From positions 1 to 7,276 of the forward strand of contig JAJZCT010000162.1 of NCBI GenBank assembly GCA_021828925.1: DNA of 7,276 nucleotides. Reading direction: 5' to 3'. Shown here in pieces: positions 1 to 4,617 of the stretch (its first letter is position 1; the number at the start of each line of letters is the position of its first letter). The notes under the pieces are model-generated. The model was not told the origin of the DNA and ran no database searches. It saw nothing but the letters and a program-made list of their open reading frames with translations. The stretch is from Planctomycetota bacterium (lineage in GTDB: Bacteria > Planctomycetota > Phycisphaerae > WQYP01). The translations under genes and the position numbers were made by a program.

Positions 1-43
1 CGCGACACTGGGGGGCGGGGGGTTCAGTATTAATCAGTATTGG
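1..43. repeat. G-rich lead-in to repeat copy A
   Basis: The window opens with two runs of six G separated by one C (10-22), then two TCAGTATT motifs (23-43). The copy B element ends next to a C-rich tract (2065-2074) of the opposite strand sense, so this G-rich tract may be the edge of another repeat that continues off the left side. No gene is visible here. Confidence 0.35.
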
Positions 44-148
44 GCATTGAGCATTTAGCATTGAGCATTTGGCGTGGGGCACTGAGTATTTAGCATTTAG
101 CATTTGGCATGGGGCACTGAGTATTTAGCATTTGGCATTTAGCATGGG
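44..148. repeat. Left heptad array of copy A (15 units)
   Basis: Fifteen consecutive 7-bp units fit without any phase slip. Variants include GCATTTA, GCATTGA, GCATTTG, GTATTTA, GCACTGA and GCATGGG. A higher-order pattern is visible: the pair GCATGGG-GCACTGA (with GCGTGGG as a variant) followed by GTATTTA recurs at 72-92 and 107-127. This indicates amplification of multi-unit blocks as well as of single heptads. Confidence 0.85.
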
Positions 149-153
149 GCAAT

Positions 154-267
154 TTACGCGGGCTCCAGCCGTATCGCTCTATATTCCATCCCTGCGCCAG
201 GACAGGCCTCCAGGCTCTGTATTCCAGATTCCGGGTTCCAGGTTCTGCATTCCATATTCCATCCCGG
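154..267. repeat. Conserved core of copy A
   Basis: This 114-bp segment begins TTACGCGGGCTCC and ends ATCCCGG. Its first 74 bp (154-227) align without gaps to 1782-1855, with differences only at 167, 174, 215 and 220 (70/74 identical). The right part (206-261) is itself a heptad array of the NNTTCCA type, for example TATTCCA, GATTCCG, GGTTCCA, GGTTCTG and CATTCCA. It has one heptad more than copy B. The non-heptad part, 154 to about 205, is the most likely seat of any specific recognition or structure. Confidence 0.8.
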
Positions 268-275
268 TGCGTCCA

Positions 276-310
276 GTCCAAATGCTAAATGCTAACTCCT
301 GACTCCTGTC
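276..310. repeat. Right heptad array of copy A
   Basis: Five in-phase heptads follow the core: GTCCAAA, TGCTAAA, TGCTAAC, TCCTGAC and TCCTGTC. TGCTAAA is the reverse complement of the left-arm TTTAGCA phase, so the arms are mutually complementary. The string TGCTAACTCCTG (290-301) is exactly the string that closes copy B (2053-2064), which marks the shared right boundary. Confidence 0.7.
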
Positions 311-360
311 TCCACCGACCAATACTGAATCTACTGATCCCTGCTGCCAATACTGAAACA

Positions 361-502
361 GTGTAACTTTGCGGCAATTGCTGCGTTTAGTTGCAGGCGG
401 CATACGGATGACTGGATTAAATGGCTCGCTGCTTGCCGCGGTGGAAGGCCGATAACTGCATCGACCGGGCCCAATAAGGGCTCAGCAACGGGGAAGGATT
501 GA
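361..502. other. Leader region before the sulfotransferase gene
   Basis: This 142-bp non-repetitive stretch lies between repeat copy A and the gene. No convincing promoter is visible; TTGCAG at 391-396 has only a poor -10 candidate near 415. A small stem-loop can form at 467-483, with GGGCCC pairing to GGGCTC (one G-T pair) around an AATAA loop. It ends eight bases before the purine-rich ribosome binding site, so it could affect initiation. Confidence 0.35.
491..498 (+). promoter_or_regulatory. Ribosome binding site of the sulfotransferase gene
   Basis: The purine-rich stretch GGGAAGGA ends four bases before the ATG at 503. It supports that codon as the start. No other in-frame start with such a site is visible nearby. 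Confidence 0.6.
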
Positions 503-1525
503 ATGAAAAACTTGAAAGCAACCAGCGCAGTTGAAGCGCGCCGACCCGCAGTGGTAGCGGTTCTAGGTCCGCCGCGCAGCGGAACCAGCGCCATTACTCG
601 GGCTTTGGAATGCTTGAATGTGGACTTAGGGACGCCCGAGGACCATCGCGCCGCCGATCCAGCCAATCCCAAGGGGTTTTGGGAAGACCTGCGGATCATT
701 GATTTATGTGCCCGCGGTCTGGCGGCTCATAACCTTTCCTGGTACGGCCTGCAACTGCTGCCCCGGGAGGACTGGCGGGGCCAGCAATATCAAGAACTTC
801 TGGCCGAAGCCACGGACCTGGTAAACCGCCGAGTCAGCAACACCGCAAGGGGGATATGGGGGTGTAAAAATCCGCAGATGGGCCGGATGAGTTGGCTGTG
901 GATGGAAGCGTTCAAACAGGCGAACTGCCGGGATTATTATGTAATTGCGTTGCGAAACCCGTTAAGTGTGGTGGCCTCAGTGATCCGCGGCAGCCCGCAT
1001 TTTGGCGTGGGGTACAGCCCGACGCATTTGCATCTGATGTGGCTGGTGTACCACATTGGGGCAATGGAGACGGTGCTGGCGGGAAAACCGGCAGTAGTGG
1101 TGGATTTCGACCGTGTGATGGCCAATCCGGGAGCCGGATTGGAGCGCATCGCCGCCGGGCTGGGATTGCCGATTCCGCCGGGAAATCAGCATGCCATCGA
1201 TTCGTACGGTGAACAATTTCTCGATAAGAAATTGCGACATACGGAATTCACCGTGTCTGATCTTGCAGCCGATCCGCGCGTGCCCGGGCTGGTTTGCCGT
1301 GCCTACGAAGCTTTGCTGGATGCAGCCCATGACCGGCAGGAATTGCACGGCGAAGAATTTCGTAAACGTTGGGGCGCAATTGCCGCGGAGGCAATGGAAC
1401 TGAATTCAACATTTCGGCTTATTGATCAAATGGACAATCGTCTGACGCGGTCGCGTTACTTTGCTCGCATTATTTATCGCCATTCCCCACGCCCTGTGCG
1501 GCGGTGGCTGGCCCATTTTGCCTAG
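503..1525 (+). CDS. Sulfotransferase-like protein (PAPS-binding P-loop)
   Basis: The 340-residue product looks like a cytosolic P-loop sulfotransferase that moves sulfate from PAPS to an acceptor that cannot be told from sequence. The N-terminal strand is followed by the 5'-phosphosulfate loop GPPRSGTSA (about residues 22-30). Next comes NPKGFWE (55-61), common in bacterial members that act on glycans or lipids. A GIWGCKNPQ segment follows (117-125). The 3'-phosphate-binding region is around ALRNPLSVVASV (149-160), with Arg151 and Ser155 the likely ligands. DFDRVMANP (201-209) matches the usual v-x-Y/F-E/D-D/R-L-x-x-x-P element. There is no signal peptide or membrane segment. The C-terminal 30 residues are Arg-rich. 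The gene stands alone between two direct copies of a heptad-repeat element and has no functional link to the ATP synthase genes. Family assignment is good; substrate is unknown. Confidence 0.75.
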   Translation: MKNLKATSAVEARRPAVVAVLGPPRSGTSAITRALECLNVDLGTPEDHRAADPANPKGFWEDLRIIDLCARGLAAHNLSWYGLQLLPREDWRGQQYQELLAEATDLVNRRVSNTARGIWGCKNPQMGRMSWLWMEAFKQANCRDYYVIALRNPLSVVASVIRGSPHFGVGYSPTHLHLMWLVYHIGAMETVLAGKPAVVVDFDRVMANPGAGLERIAAGLGLPIPPGNQHAIDSYGEQFLDKKLRHTEFTVSDLAADPRVPGLVCRAYEALLDAAHDRQELHGEEFRKRWGAIAAEAMELNSTFRLIDQMDNRLTRSRYFARIIYRHSPRPVRRWLAHFA

Positions 1526-1704
1526 CTGAAAACAGGGGTATCAGGGCTTTCCGTATGGAAAATATCGTCAGTATCGACCGTACCGATCCGTAATCGCACT
1601 TGCGAACGGGACAAGGTGGAACGTGCGATGAAATGGGCCGGCGGTCGGACTGCTTGCCTCCCGGCAATCGATGCGAAAGCCGCCGCACCGGTGTGTTGTA
1701 TGGC
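1526..1704. other. Spacer between the sulfotransferase gene and repeat copy B
   Basis: This 179-bp stretch shows no recognised family. A 5-bp stem TTTCC/GGAAA with a GTAT loop lies near 1549-1562 but has no U-tract, so it is not a convincing terminator. A 27-residue ORF (1628-1711) begins seven bases after an AAGGTGGA Shine-Dalgarno-like motif (1613-1620) and stops inside the first repeat heptad. It resembles nothing I know and may be chance. Confidence 0.4.
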
Positions 1705-1776
1705 GCGCTGAGCATTTAGCATTGAGCATTTAGTATATTGAGCATTTAGTATTTAGTATTTAGCATTTAGCATGTG
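1705..1776. repeat. Left heptad array of copy B
   Basis: Four heptads (GCGCTGA, GCATTTA, GCATTGA, GCATTTA) are followed by a 9-bp unit GTATATTGA that breaks phase by two bases. Five more heptads follow (1742-1776): GCATTTA, GTATTTA twice, GCATTTA and GCATGTG. The array is shorter than the matching arm of copy A (about 10 versus 15 units). Confidence 0.8.
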
Positions 1777-1781
1777 GTAAC

Positions 1782-1888
1782 TTACGCGGGCTCCGGCCGT
1801 AGCGCTCTATATTCCATCCCTGCGCCAGGACAGGCCTCCAGGTTCTGCATTCCAGGCTCCAGGTTTTGCATTCCAGATTCCATCCCGG
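1782..1888. repeat. Conserved core of copy B
   Basis: This 107-bp counterpart of 154-267 starts TTACGCGGGCTCC and ends CATCCCGG. It holds in-phase heptads from 1834 to 1882 (GCCTCCA, GGTTCTG, CATTCCA, GGCTCCA, GGTTTTG, CATTCCA, GATTCCA). It is exactly seven bases shorter than the copy A core, which implies gain or loss of one unit. Confidence 0.8.
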
Positions 1889-1925
1889 CCTTCCGGGAAT
1901 CGCGCGGAACGCCTGCGTTGCCCGG
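1889..1925. repeat. 37-bp segment bounded by CCCGG, absent from copy A
   Basis: In copy A the core end CCCGG is followed directly by TGCGTCC. In copy B CCCGG (1884-1888) is followed by 32 bp and a second CCCGG (1921-1925), and only then by TGCGACC. This fits a slippage deletion in A between 5-bp repeats, or an insertion in B. Confidence 0.6.
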
Positions 1926-1940
1926 TGCGACCAACCGAAA

Positions 1941-2059
1941 TGCCCAATGCCAAATGCTATGTGCTAAATGCTAGCTCCCCAATCCCCAGTGCCCAATGCC
2001 CAATGCCCAATGCCAAATGCTAAATGCTAAATGCTAAATGCTAAATGCTAAATGCTAAC
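1941..2059. repeat. Right heptad array of copy B (17 units)
   Basis: Seventeen 7-bp units fit in one phase. They run from TGCCCAA and TGCCAAA through TGCTATG, TGCTAGC, TCCCCAA and TCCCCAG to three TGCCCAA, one TGCCAAA, five perfect TGCTAAA (2018-2052) and TGCTAAC. The drift of variants along the array suggests stepwise local duplication and C-to-T type divergence. Confidence 0.85.
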
Positions 2060-2078
2060 TCCTGCCCCCGCCCCTTGG

Positions 2079-2098
2079 CCGCGCGGACCTTCGCGCGG
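2079..2098. promoter_or_regulatory. GC-only dyad abutting the atp promoter
   Basis: CCGCGCG and CGCGCGG form a perfect 7-bp inverted repeat around a 6-base loop. It ends two bases before the TTGACA box. No U-tract follows on either strand, so it is not a standard intrinsic terminator. It may be an operator-like site, or a hairpin that blocks read-through from the repeat region. The dyad is seen directly; its role is inference. Confidence 0.4.
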
Positions 2099-2100
2099 GC

Positions 2101-2129
2101 TTGACAGACTTTGTGAAAAATAGTACAAA
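2101..2129 (+). promoter_or_regulatory. Sigma70-like promoter of the ATP synthase operon
   Basis: A perfect TTGACA (2101-2106) is separated by 17 bases from TACAAA (2124-2129), which matches TATAAT at four of six positions. Transcription would begin near 2136 and leave a leader of about 20 bases before the ATG at 2157. It is the best promoter match seen in the window, and it lies directly upstream of the first operon gene. Confidence 0.65.
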
Positions 2130-2156
2130 GGATGCGGTTGGTGGACGGTAGCGGCC

Positions 2157-2555
2157 ATGGTACAAAATGAGCCGATGAAGGAAACGAAATCAGGCGGCGC
2201 TAAATCGGCGTTGGATCGTCTGGAACTTCATGCGACCAATAAATTAACCGGCGCGTCATCGGAAAAGCCAACCGGGCAGGAAAGTCCCGCATCGCGGGCT
2301 TCGGGGTTGCGCCGTTTTACCTCCATGGGAATTGAATTTCTTGCGGTGGTATTGATTTTCGGCCTCGTCGGCCAATGGCTGGACGGCAAGTTCCACTGGC
2401 ACGGCGTGGCAACGGTCGTGATGATCTGCATAGCGGTGATCGGAGATTTGTATCTCCAGATCAAAATGTTGCTGCACCTGGACGGTAATGCGAACAAAGC
2501 CGGCAAGACCGACTCCAAAGAAGTTTCTCATAAGGGCACTGATTCGGATGACTGA
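2157..2555 (+). CDS. atpZ: AtpZ-like F0F1 ATPase accessory protein
   Basis: This small membrane protein (132 residues) leads the operon and matches the ATPase_gene1/AtpZ type. Members act with AtpI in ATP synthase assembly or in supplying Mg2+/Ca2+ to it. The first 55 residues are polar and probably disordered. They are followed by two membrane helices (about 57-76 and 82-103). The G-x-x-x-G-Q-W-L-D turn (about 69-76) between the helices corresponds to the family's G-x-x-L-D signature. The tail (110-132) is charged. The extension makes it longer than the usual 75-100 residues. The ATG at 2157 lacks a strong ribosome binding site, and Met7 (2175) is an alternative. An in-frame stop at 2121 excludes longer forms. 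It overlaps the next gene by 8 bp, which suggests translational coupling. Confidence 0.65.
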   Translation: MVQNEPMKETKSGGAKSALDRLELHATNKLTGASSEKPTGQESPASRASGLRRFTSMGIEFLAVVLIFGLVGQWLDGKFHWHGVATVVMICIAVIGDLYLQIKMLLHLDGNANKAGKTDSKEVSHKGTDSDD

Positions 2556-2976
2556 TCAGGCGGAAATACCTGCGATTCGCAATTCCTGGCTCCGGCTGGG
2601 TTTGGCTATCACGCCGCTGGTGGCAACCGGCGCGGCGATGGTTCTGGCGATGCTGATTCTGCCCTTGTTGCATCGCCCGTTGTATATGCGTGAAATGCTT
2701 GCGGCGGGTCTGGTAAGCGTGGTGGTGGGACTTCTGGCGGTGCTGCCGATGGTGGTGCTGATCGGGCAGGGCGCGATTTTGCTGTTGCGCTGTGCCGTTT
2801 TGGCGAATATGACGCGGTTGGTGGGCGTGGCGCTGGGGGCGATTATCGTTATTGCGATGGCCCCGGTGCAATTGCATAAAACGGTGGTATTGCTTTGGCT
2901 GGCGGCGTTTTATTTTGTGCTGCTGATTGCTGAAAGTGTAGTGTCTTCGTGGGTGATTAAACACTCGAAAGTGTGA
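2548..2976 (+). CDS. atpI: AtpI-like ATP synthase subunit I
   Basis: The 142-residue, very hydrophobic protein sits between atpZ and atpB, where AtpI is found. AtpI proteins help assemble the c-ring or stabilise Fo and are not part of the final enzyme. Four membrane helices are visible at about residues 16-41, 49-73, 89-108 and 111-136, which is the usual AtpI topology. The end carries basic residues (IKHSKV). I chose the ATG at 2548 rather than an in-frame ATG at 2488: the shorter form gives the usual length, has AAGGG (2532-2536) upstream, and overlaps the upstream stop as ATGACTGA. Sequence similarity to the family is weak, as is normal for AtpI, so the call rests on topology and position. 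Confidence 0.6.
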   Translation: MTDQAEIPAIRNSWLRLGLAITPLVATGAAMVLAMLILPLLHRPLYMREMLAAGLVSVVVGLLAVLPMVVLIGQGAILLLRCAVLANMTRLVGVALGAIIVIAMAPVQLHKTVVLLWLAAFYFVLLIAESVVSSWVIKHSKV

Positions 2977-3024
2977 TGCTTTGATATCTGTGCGTTGTGT
3001 GACGCGCGGGACGATTTTATAGCC

Positions 3025-3042
3025 TCCGGCATTGACGCCGGA
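3025..3042 (+). other. Stem-loop in the atpI-atpB gap
   Basis: TCCGGC and GCCGGA form a perfect 6-bp stem around ATTGAC, followed four bases later by TTTT (3047-3050). The T-run is short, so complete termination is unlikely inside an essential operon. Partial attenuation or an RNA stability role is possible. The gap of 150 bp is the longest in the operon. Confidence 0.35.
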
Positions 3043-3060
3043 CGTGTTTTAGGGTAAAAG
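3032..3060 (+). promoter_or_regulatory. Possible internal promoter before atpB
   Basis: TTGACG (3032-3037, five of six to consensus) lies 17 bases before TAAAAG (3055-3060, four of six). Initiation near 3067 would transcribe atpB onward separately from the accessory genes atpZ and atpI. It overlaps the preceding stem-loop, so the two readings compete. The match could be chance. Confidence 0.35.
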
Positions 3061-3126
3061 TTTTGGCCCGAATCAGCTCTGGCGGGCTGGTATCGGGACG
3101 AGAACCGCAGTCGGATTGAAAAACGT

Positions 3127-4116
3127 ATGGTCTTTATGCTGCCCAATGCCATCAGACCCAGTGGTCTGGCCAAGATTGATGTCCTGAATGGGACCGTTGC
3201 GCATAACTTATATCCCAAGCCGTTGTTTCATCTGTTTGGTCAAAGCTTTTATTTCAACAATCACGTGTTGATGCTCCTGCTTTCGGCCGGCCTGATGCTG
3301 ACGATTTTTCCGACCATGGCACGGCGGCTGAAAACCAAGCCGGTGCCCACGGGATTTCGAAATTTCTTTGAAGCACTGCTGCTGTTCCTGCAACGCGATA
3401 CCTTTGAACCCATGCTCGGCAAGTGGGCCGCAACCTTTACGCCATATCTATGGACGGCGTTTTTCTTCATTTTGTTCGCTGATTTGCTGGGAATGTTGCC
3501 GGTTGATGAATGTATTGAGCTTTTTAATGCCGCTTTTGGAACGCACATTGCGGAATTCTGGGGTGGGGCAACGGGTGATTTAACGGTGACCGCAACATTG
3601 GCGGTTTGTACGTTTGTAATCGTACATGTATCGGGAATTTCAGAATTTATCCGTACGGCGCGGCGGCCGCACCCTGCGCATGGCCATGAAGATCACGGGG
3701 CCTCGCATGGCACCGATATGGCGGCGGCAGCGCACGGCGGCCCCGCCAGAGCGTGGCCGGTGGCGGCGGTGGTGGGTGTGGCGAAATATTTGAAGCACAT
3801 TGTTCCGCCTGGCGTACCGTGGGTGATCTGGCCGCTGATGTTTGTGCTGGAATTGCTGGGAACATTTGTAAAGCCGCTGGCTTTGTGCATGCGGTTGTTC
3901 GCGGTAATGATGTCCGGACCGCTGGTGGTGGCGGTTCTGGTGAGCATTATATTTTCGTTCGGCGGCTACTTTATCCGGACCGTTACAGGCGTGCCGGTAA
4001 TTTTATTCGGTACGGCCTTTGAGGCTCTGCACCTGCTGGAGGCGTTTCTCCAGGCGTATATCTTCACGCTGTTAAGTGCCGCGTATATTGCTGAAGCGAT
4101 GTCGGCTGAACATTGA
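3127..4116 (+). CDS. atpB: ATP synthase Fo subunit a
   Basis: Subunit a forms the two proton half-channels against the c-ring in the cytoplasmic membrane. The 329-residue protein is longer than the E. coli one (271), partly because of an inserted loop. Helices are visible near 47-64, 103-124, 151-170, 232-250, 253-282 and 297-325. The essential Arg is R256 in KPLALCMRLF, matching E. coli aR210. Q309 matches aQ252 and H302 matches aH245. Two usual positions differ: E. coli N214 is V260, and E219 (His in many species) is P265. Residues 181-204 form a loop with six His plus Asp and Glu, expected on the cytoplasmic side by analogy to E. coli loop 3-4. The ATG at 3127 has no strong Shine-Dalgarno; Met4 is possible. 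Identity is firm. Confidence 0.93.
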   Translation: MVFMLPNAIRPSGLAKIDVLNGTVAHNLYPKPLFHLFGQSFYFNNHVLMLLLSAGLMLTIFPTMARRLKTKPVPTGFRNFFEALLLFLQRDTFEPMLGKWAATFTPYLWTAFFFILFADLLGMLPVDECIELFNAAFGTHIAEFWGGATGDLTVTATLAVCTFVIVHVSGISEFIRTARRPHPAHGHEDHGASHGTDMAAAAHGGPARAWPVAAVVGVAKYLKHIVPPGVPWVIWPLMFVLELLGTFVKPLALCMRLFAVMMSGPLVVAVLVSIIFSFGGYFIRTVTGVPVILFGTAFEALHLLEAFLQAYIFTLLSAAYIAEAMSAEH

Positions 4117-4124
4117 TTGTTATG

Positions 4125-4142
4125 CGCCGCAGTGTGGCGGCG
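4125..4142 (+). other. GC stem-loop between atpB and atpE
   Basis: CGCCGC and GCGGCG pair perfectly over 6 bp around AGTGTG. It begins eight bases after the atpB stop and ends 45 bases before the atpE start. No T-run follows. Position suggests an intercistronic RNA element that could protect or shape the atpE message, which is needed in high copy for the c-ring. That role is inference. Confidence 0.4.
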
Positions 4143-4172
4143 TGATTATGGACTATAGAAGGTTTAAGGCAA

Positions 4173-4178
4173 CAGGAG
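4173..4178 (+). promoter_or_regulatory. Strong ribosome binding site of atpE
   Basis: CAGGAG sits nine bases before the ATG at 4188. It fixes the longer, extended form of subunit c over the internal Met14 and Met20 starts. It is one of the better sites in the operon, in keeping with the need for many c copies. Confidence 0.6.
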
Positions 4179-4187
4179 TTTTATCAA

Positions 4188-4490
4188 ATGGATCCAACAA
4201 CAGTACAAACCGGCCATGTGGTGGTCATGCACAGTGTTCACTCCATGCACGAATTGACCCAGGCCGTTGAAATTGCCGGCGCGCTTATCGGCGGTGGAGC
4301 CGGTGTCGGTGGAGCGGGTGCGGGCGTAGGTGCCATCGGCGGAAGCATGTGCGAAGCCACAGCCCGGCAACCGGAACTGATCAATACCATTCGGACGCAA
4401 TTCTTTCTGGCGGCGGCCATTATCGAAGGTTTTACCTTCCTTCTGCTGGTGCTGGTAATGATCGTTCTGATTCGCAACGGCGGTCTGTAA
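4188..4490 (+). CDS. atpE: ATP synthase Fo subunit c
   Basis: Subunit c is the proton-carrying rotor protein, many copies of which form the membrane c-ring. The product has 100 residues against 70-90 usually. Helix 1 (about 28-55) has a dense Gly/Ala stretch; the polar loop ARQPEL (59-64) carries the conserved R60-Q61-P62. Helix 2 (about 70-96) holds the proton carboxylate E80, exactly 20 residues after the loop Arg as in E. coli D61. The Na+ ligand positions of Ilyobacter c (Q32, S66) correspond to V47 and G81, so proton coupling is expected. The N-terminal 27 residues are extra and contain four His (10, 15, 18, 21). They could be a retained periplasmic tail or a short insertion signal. The good ribosome binding site supports this start. 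Identity is certain. Confidence 0.95.
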   Translation: MDPTTVQTGHVVVMHSVHSMHELTQAVEIAGALIGGGAGVGGAGAGVGAIGGSMCEATARQPELINTIRTQFFLAAAIIEGFTFLLLVLVMIVLIRNGGL

Positions 4491-4617
4491 TCCGGTGCTC
4501 TGTCCTGTTCGGCTATAGGGTTCCCGTTGCGGCGGGCCGACCTGGCCGTTCCGGCAGCGATCAGCCAAAAACGCTGGTGGGCGATATGTCAATCGGCTTT
4601 GAGGCATAGAGGTATGT
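4491..4617. other. atpE-atpF intercistronic gap
   Basis: These 127 bases hold no supported ORF. Only weak secondary structure is seen, for example TCGGC (4509-4513) with GCCGA (4536-4540) and a GCCG-TTC-CGGC mini-hairpin (4545-4555). GAGG at 4609-4612 is the likely ribosome binding site of atpF. Confidence 0.35.

Larger units (their letters stand above)
23..356. repeat. Composite heptad-repeat element, copy A
   Basis: This intergenic composite has a left arm of GCATTTA-type heptads (44-148), a conserved core (154-267) and a right arm containing TGCTAAA heptads and ACTCCT units (276-310). It is bounded by inverted 10-mers: TCAGTATTGG at 34-43, and CCAATACTGA at 319-328 and again at 347-356. 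The two right-hand copies are 28 bp, or four heptads, apart. A heptad phase runs unbroken across 44-148 and again across 206-310. A second, direct-orientation copy lies at 1705-2064. The lack of a coding pattern, and a period of 7 rather than 3, argue for non-coding DNA. The class resembles the STRR heptamer repeats of cyanobacteria; the function is unknown. Confidence 0.8.
1705..2064. repeat. Composite heptad-repeat element, copy B
   Basis: This is a second copy of the element in the same orientation as copy A. It has a left GCATTTA-type arm (1705-1776), a conserved core (1782-1888), an extra 37-bp segment (1889-1925), a homologous junction CCCGGTGCG (1921-1929), and a long right arm (1941-2059) ending TGCTAACTCCTG. 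Its right edge lies only 36 bp before the -35 box of the ATP synthase promoter. Sixteen bases of the left arm (1758-1773) are exactly complementary to bases in the right arm (for example 2017-2032), so a transcript could fold back with the core in the loop. Function unknown. Confidence 0.8.

Noticed and set aside
44..148. CRISPR array
   Set aside because: The units are contiguous 7-mers without spacers, and no cas genes are present.
90..403. Coding potential of the minus-strand ORFs inside repeat copy A
   Set aside because: They read through 7-bp repeats. The peptide pattern comes from the heptads and would change with each unit gained or lost.
331..699. Minus-strand ORF overlapping the sulfotransferase start
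   Set aside because: It overlaps the P-loop-encoding part of a well-supported gene and has no domain or ribosome binding site of note.
1549..1562. Terminator after the sulfotransferase gene
   Set aside because: The stem is only 5 bp and no U-tract follows on either strand.
1705..2064. Cyanobacterial origin based on STRR-like heptads
   Set aside because: The atp operon has one b gene with a signal peptide and AtpZ/AtpI-type leaders, not the b/b' pair of cyanobacteria, so the repeat resemblance alone is not enough.
2461..2964. Minus-strand ORF of 167 codons opposite atpI
   Set aside because: Its product is dominated by Gln, His and Arg, the typical antisense reading of a Leu/Val/Ala-rich membrane gene.
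4188..4490. Na+-coupled ATP synthase
   Set aside because: The Na+ ligand residues known from Ilyobacter subunit c (Q32, S66) are replaced by V47 and G81; only the shared carboxylate E80 is kept.
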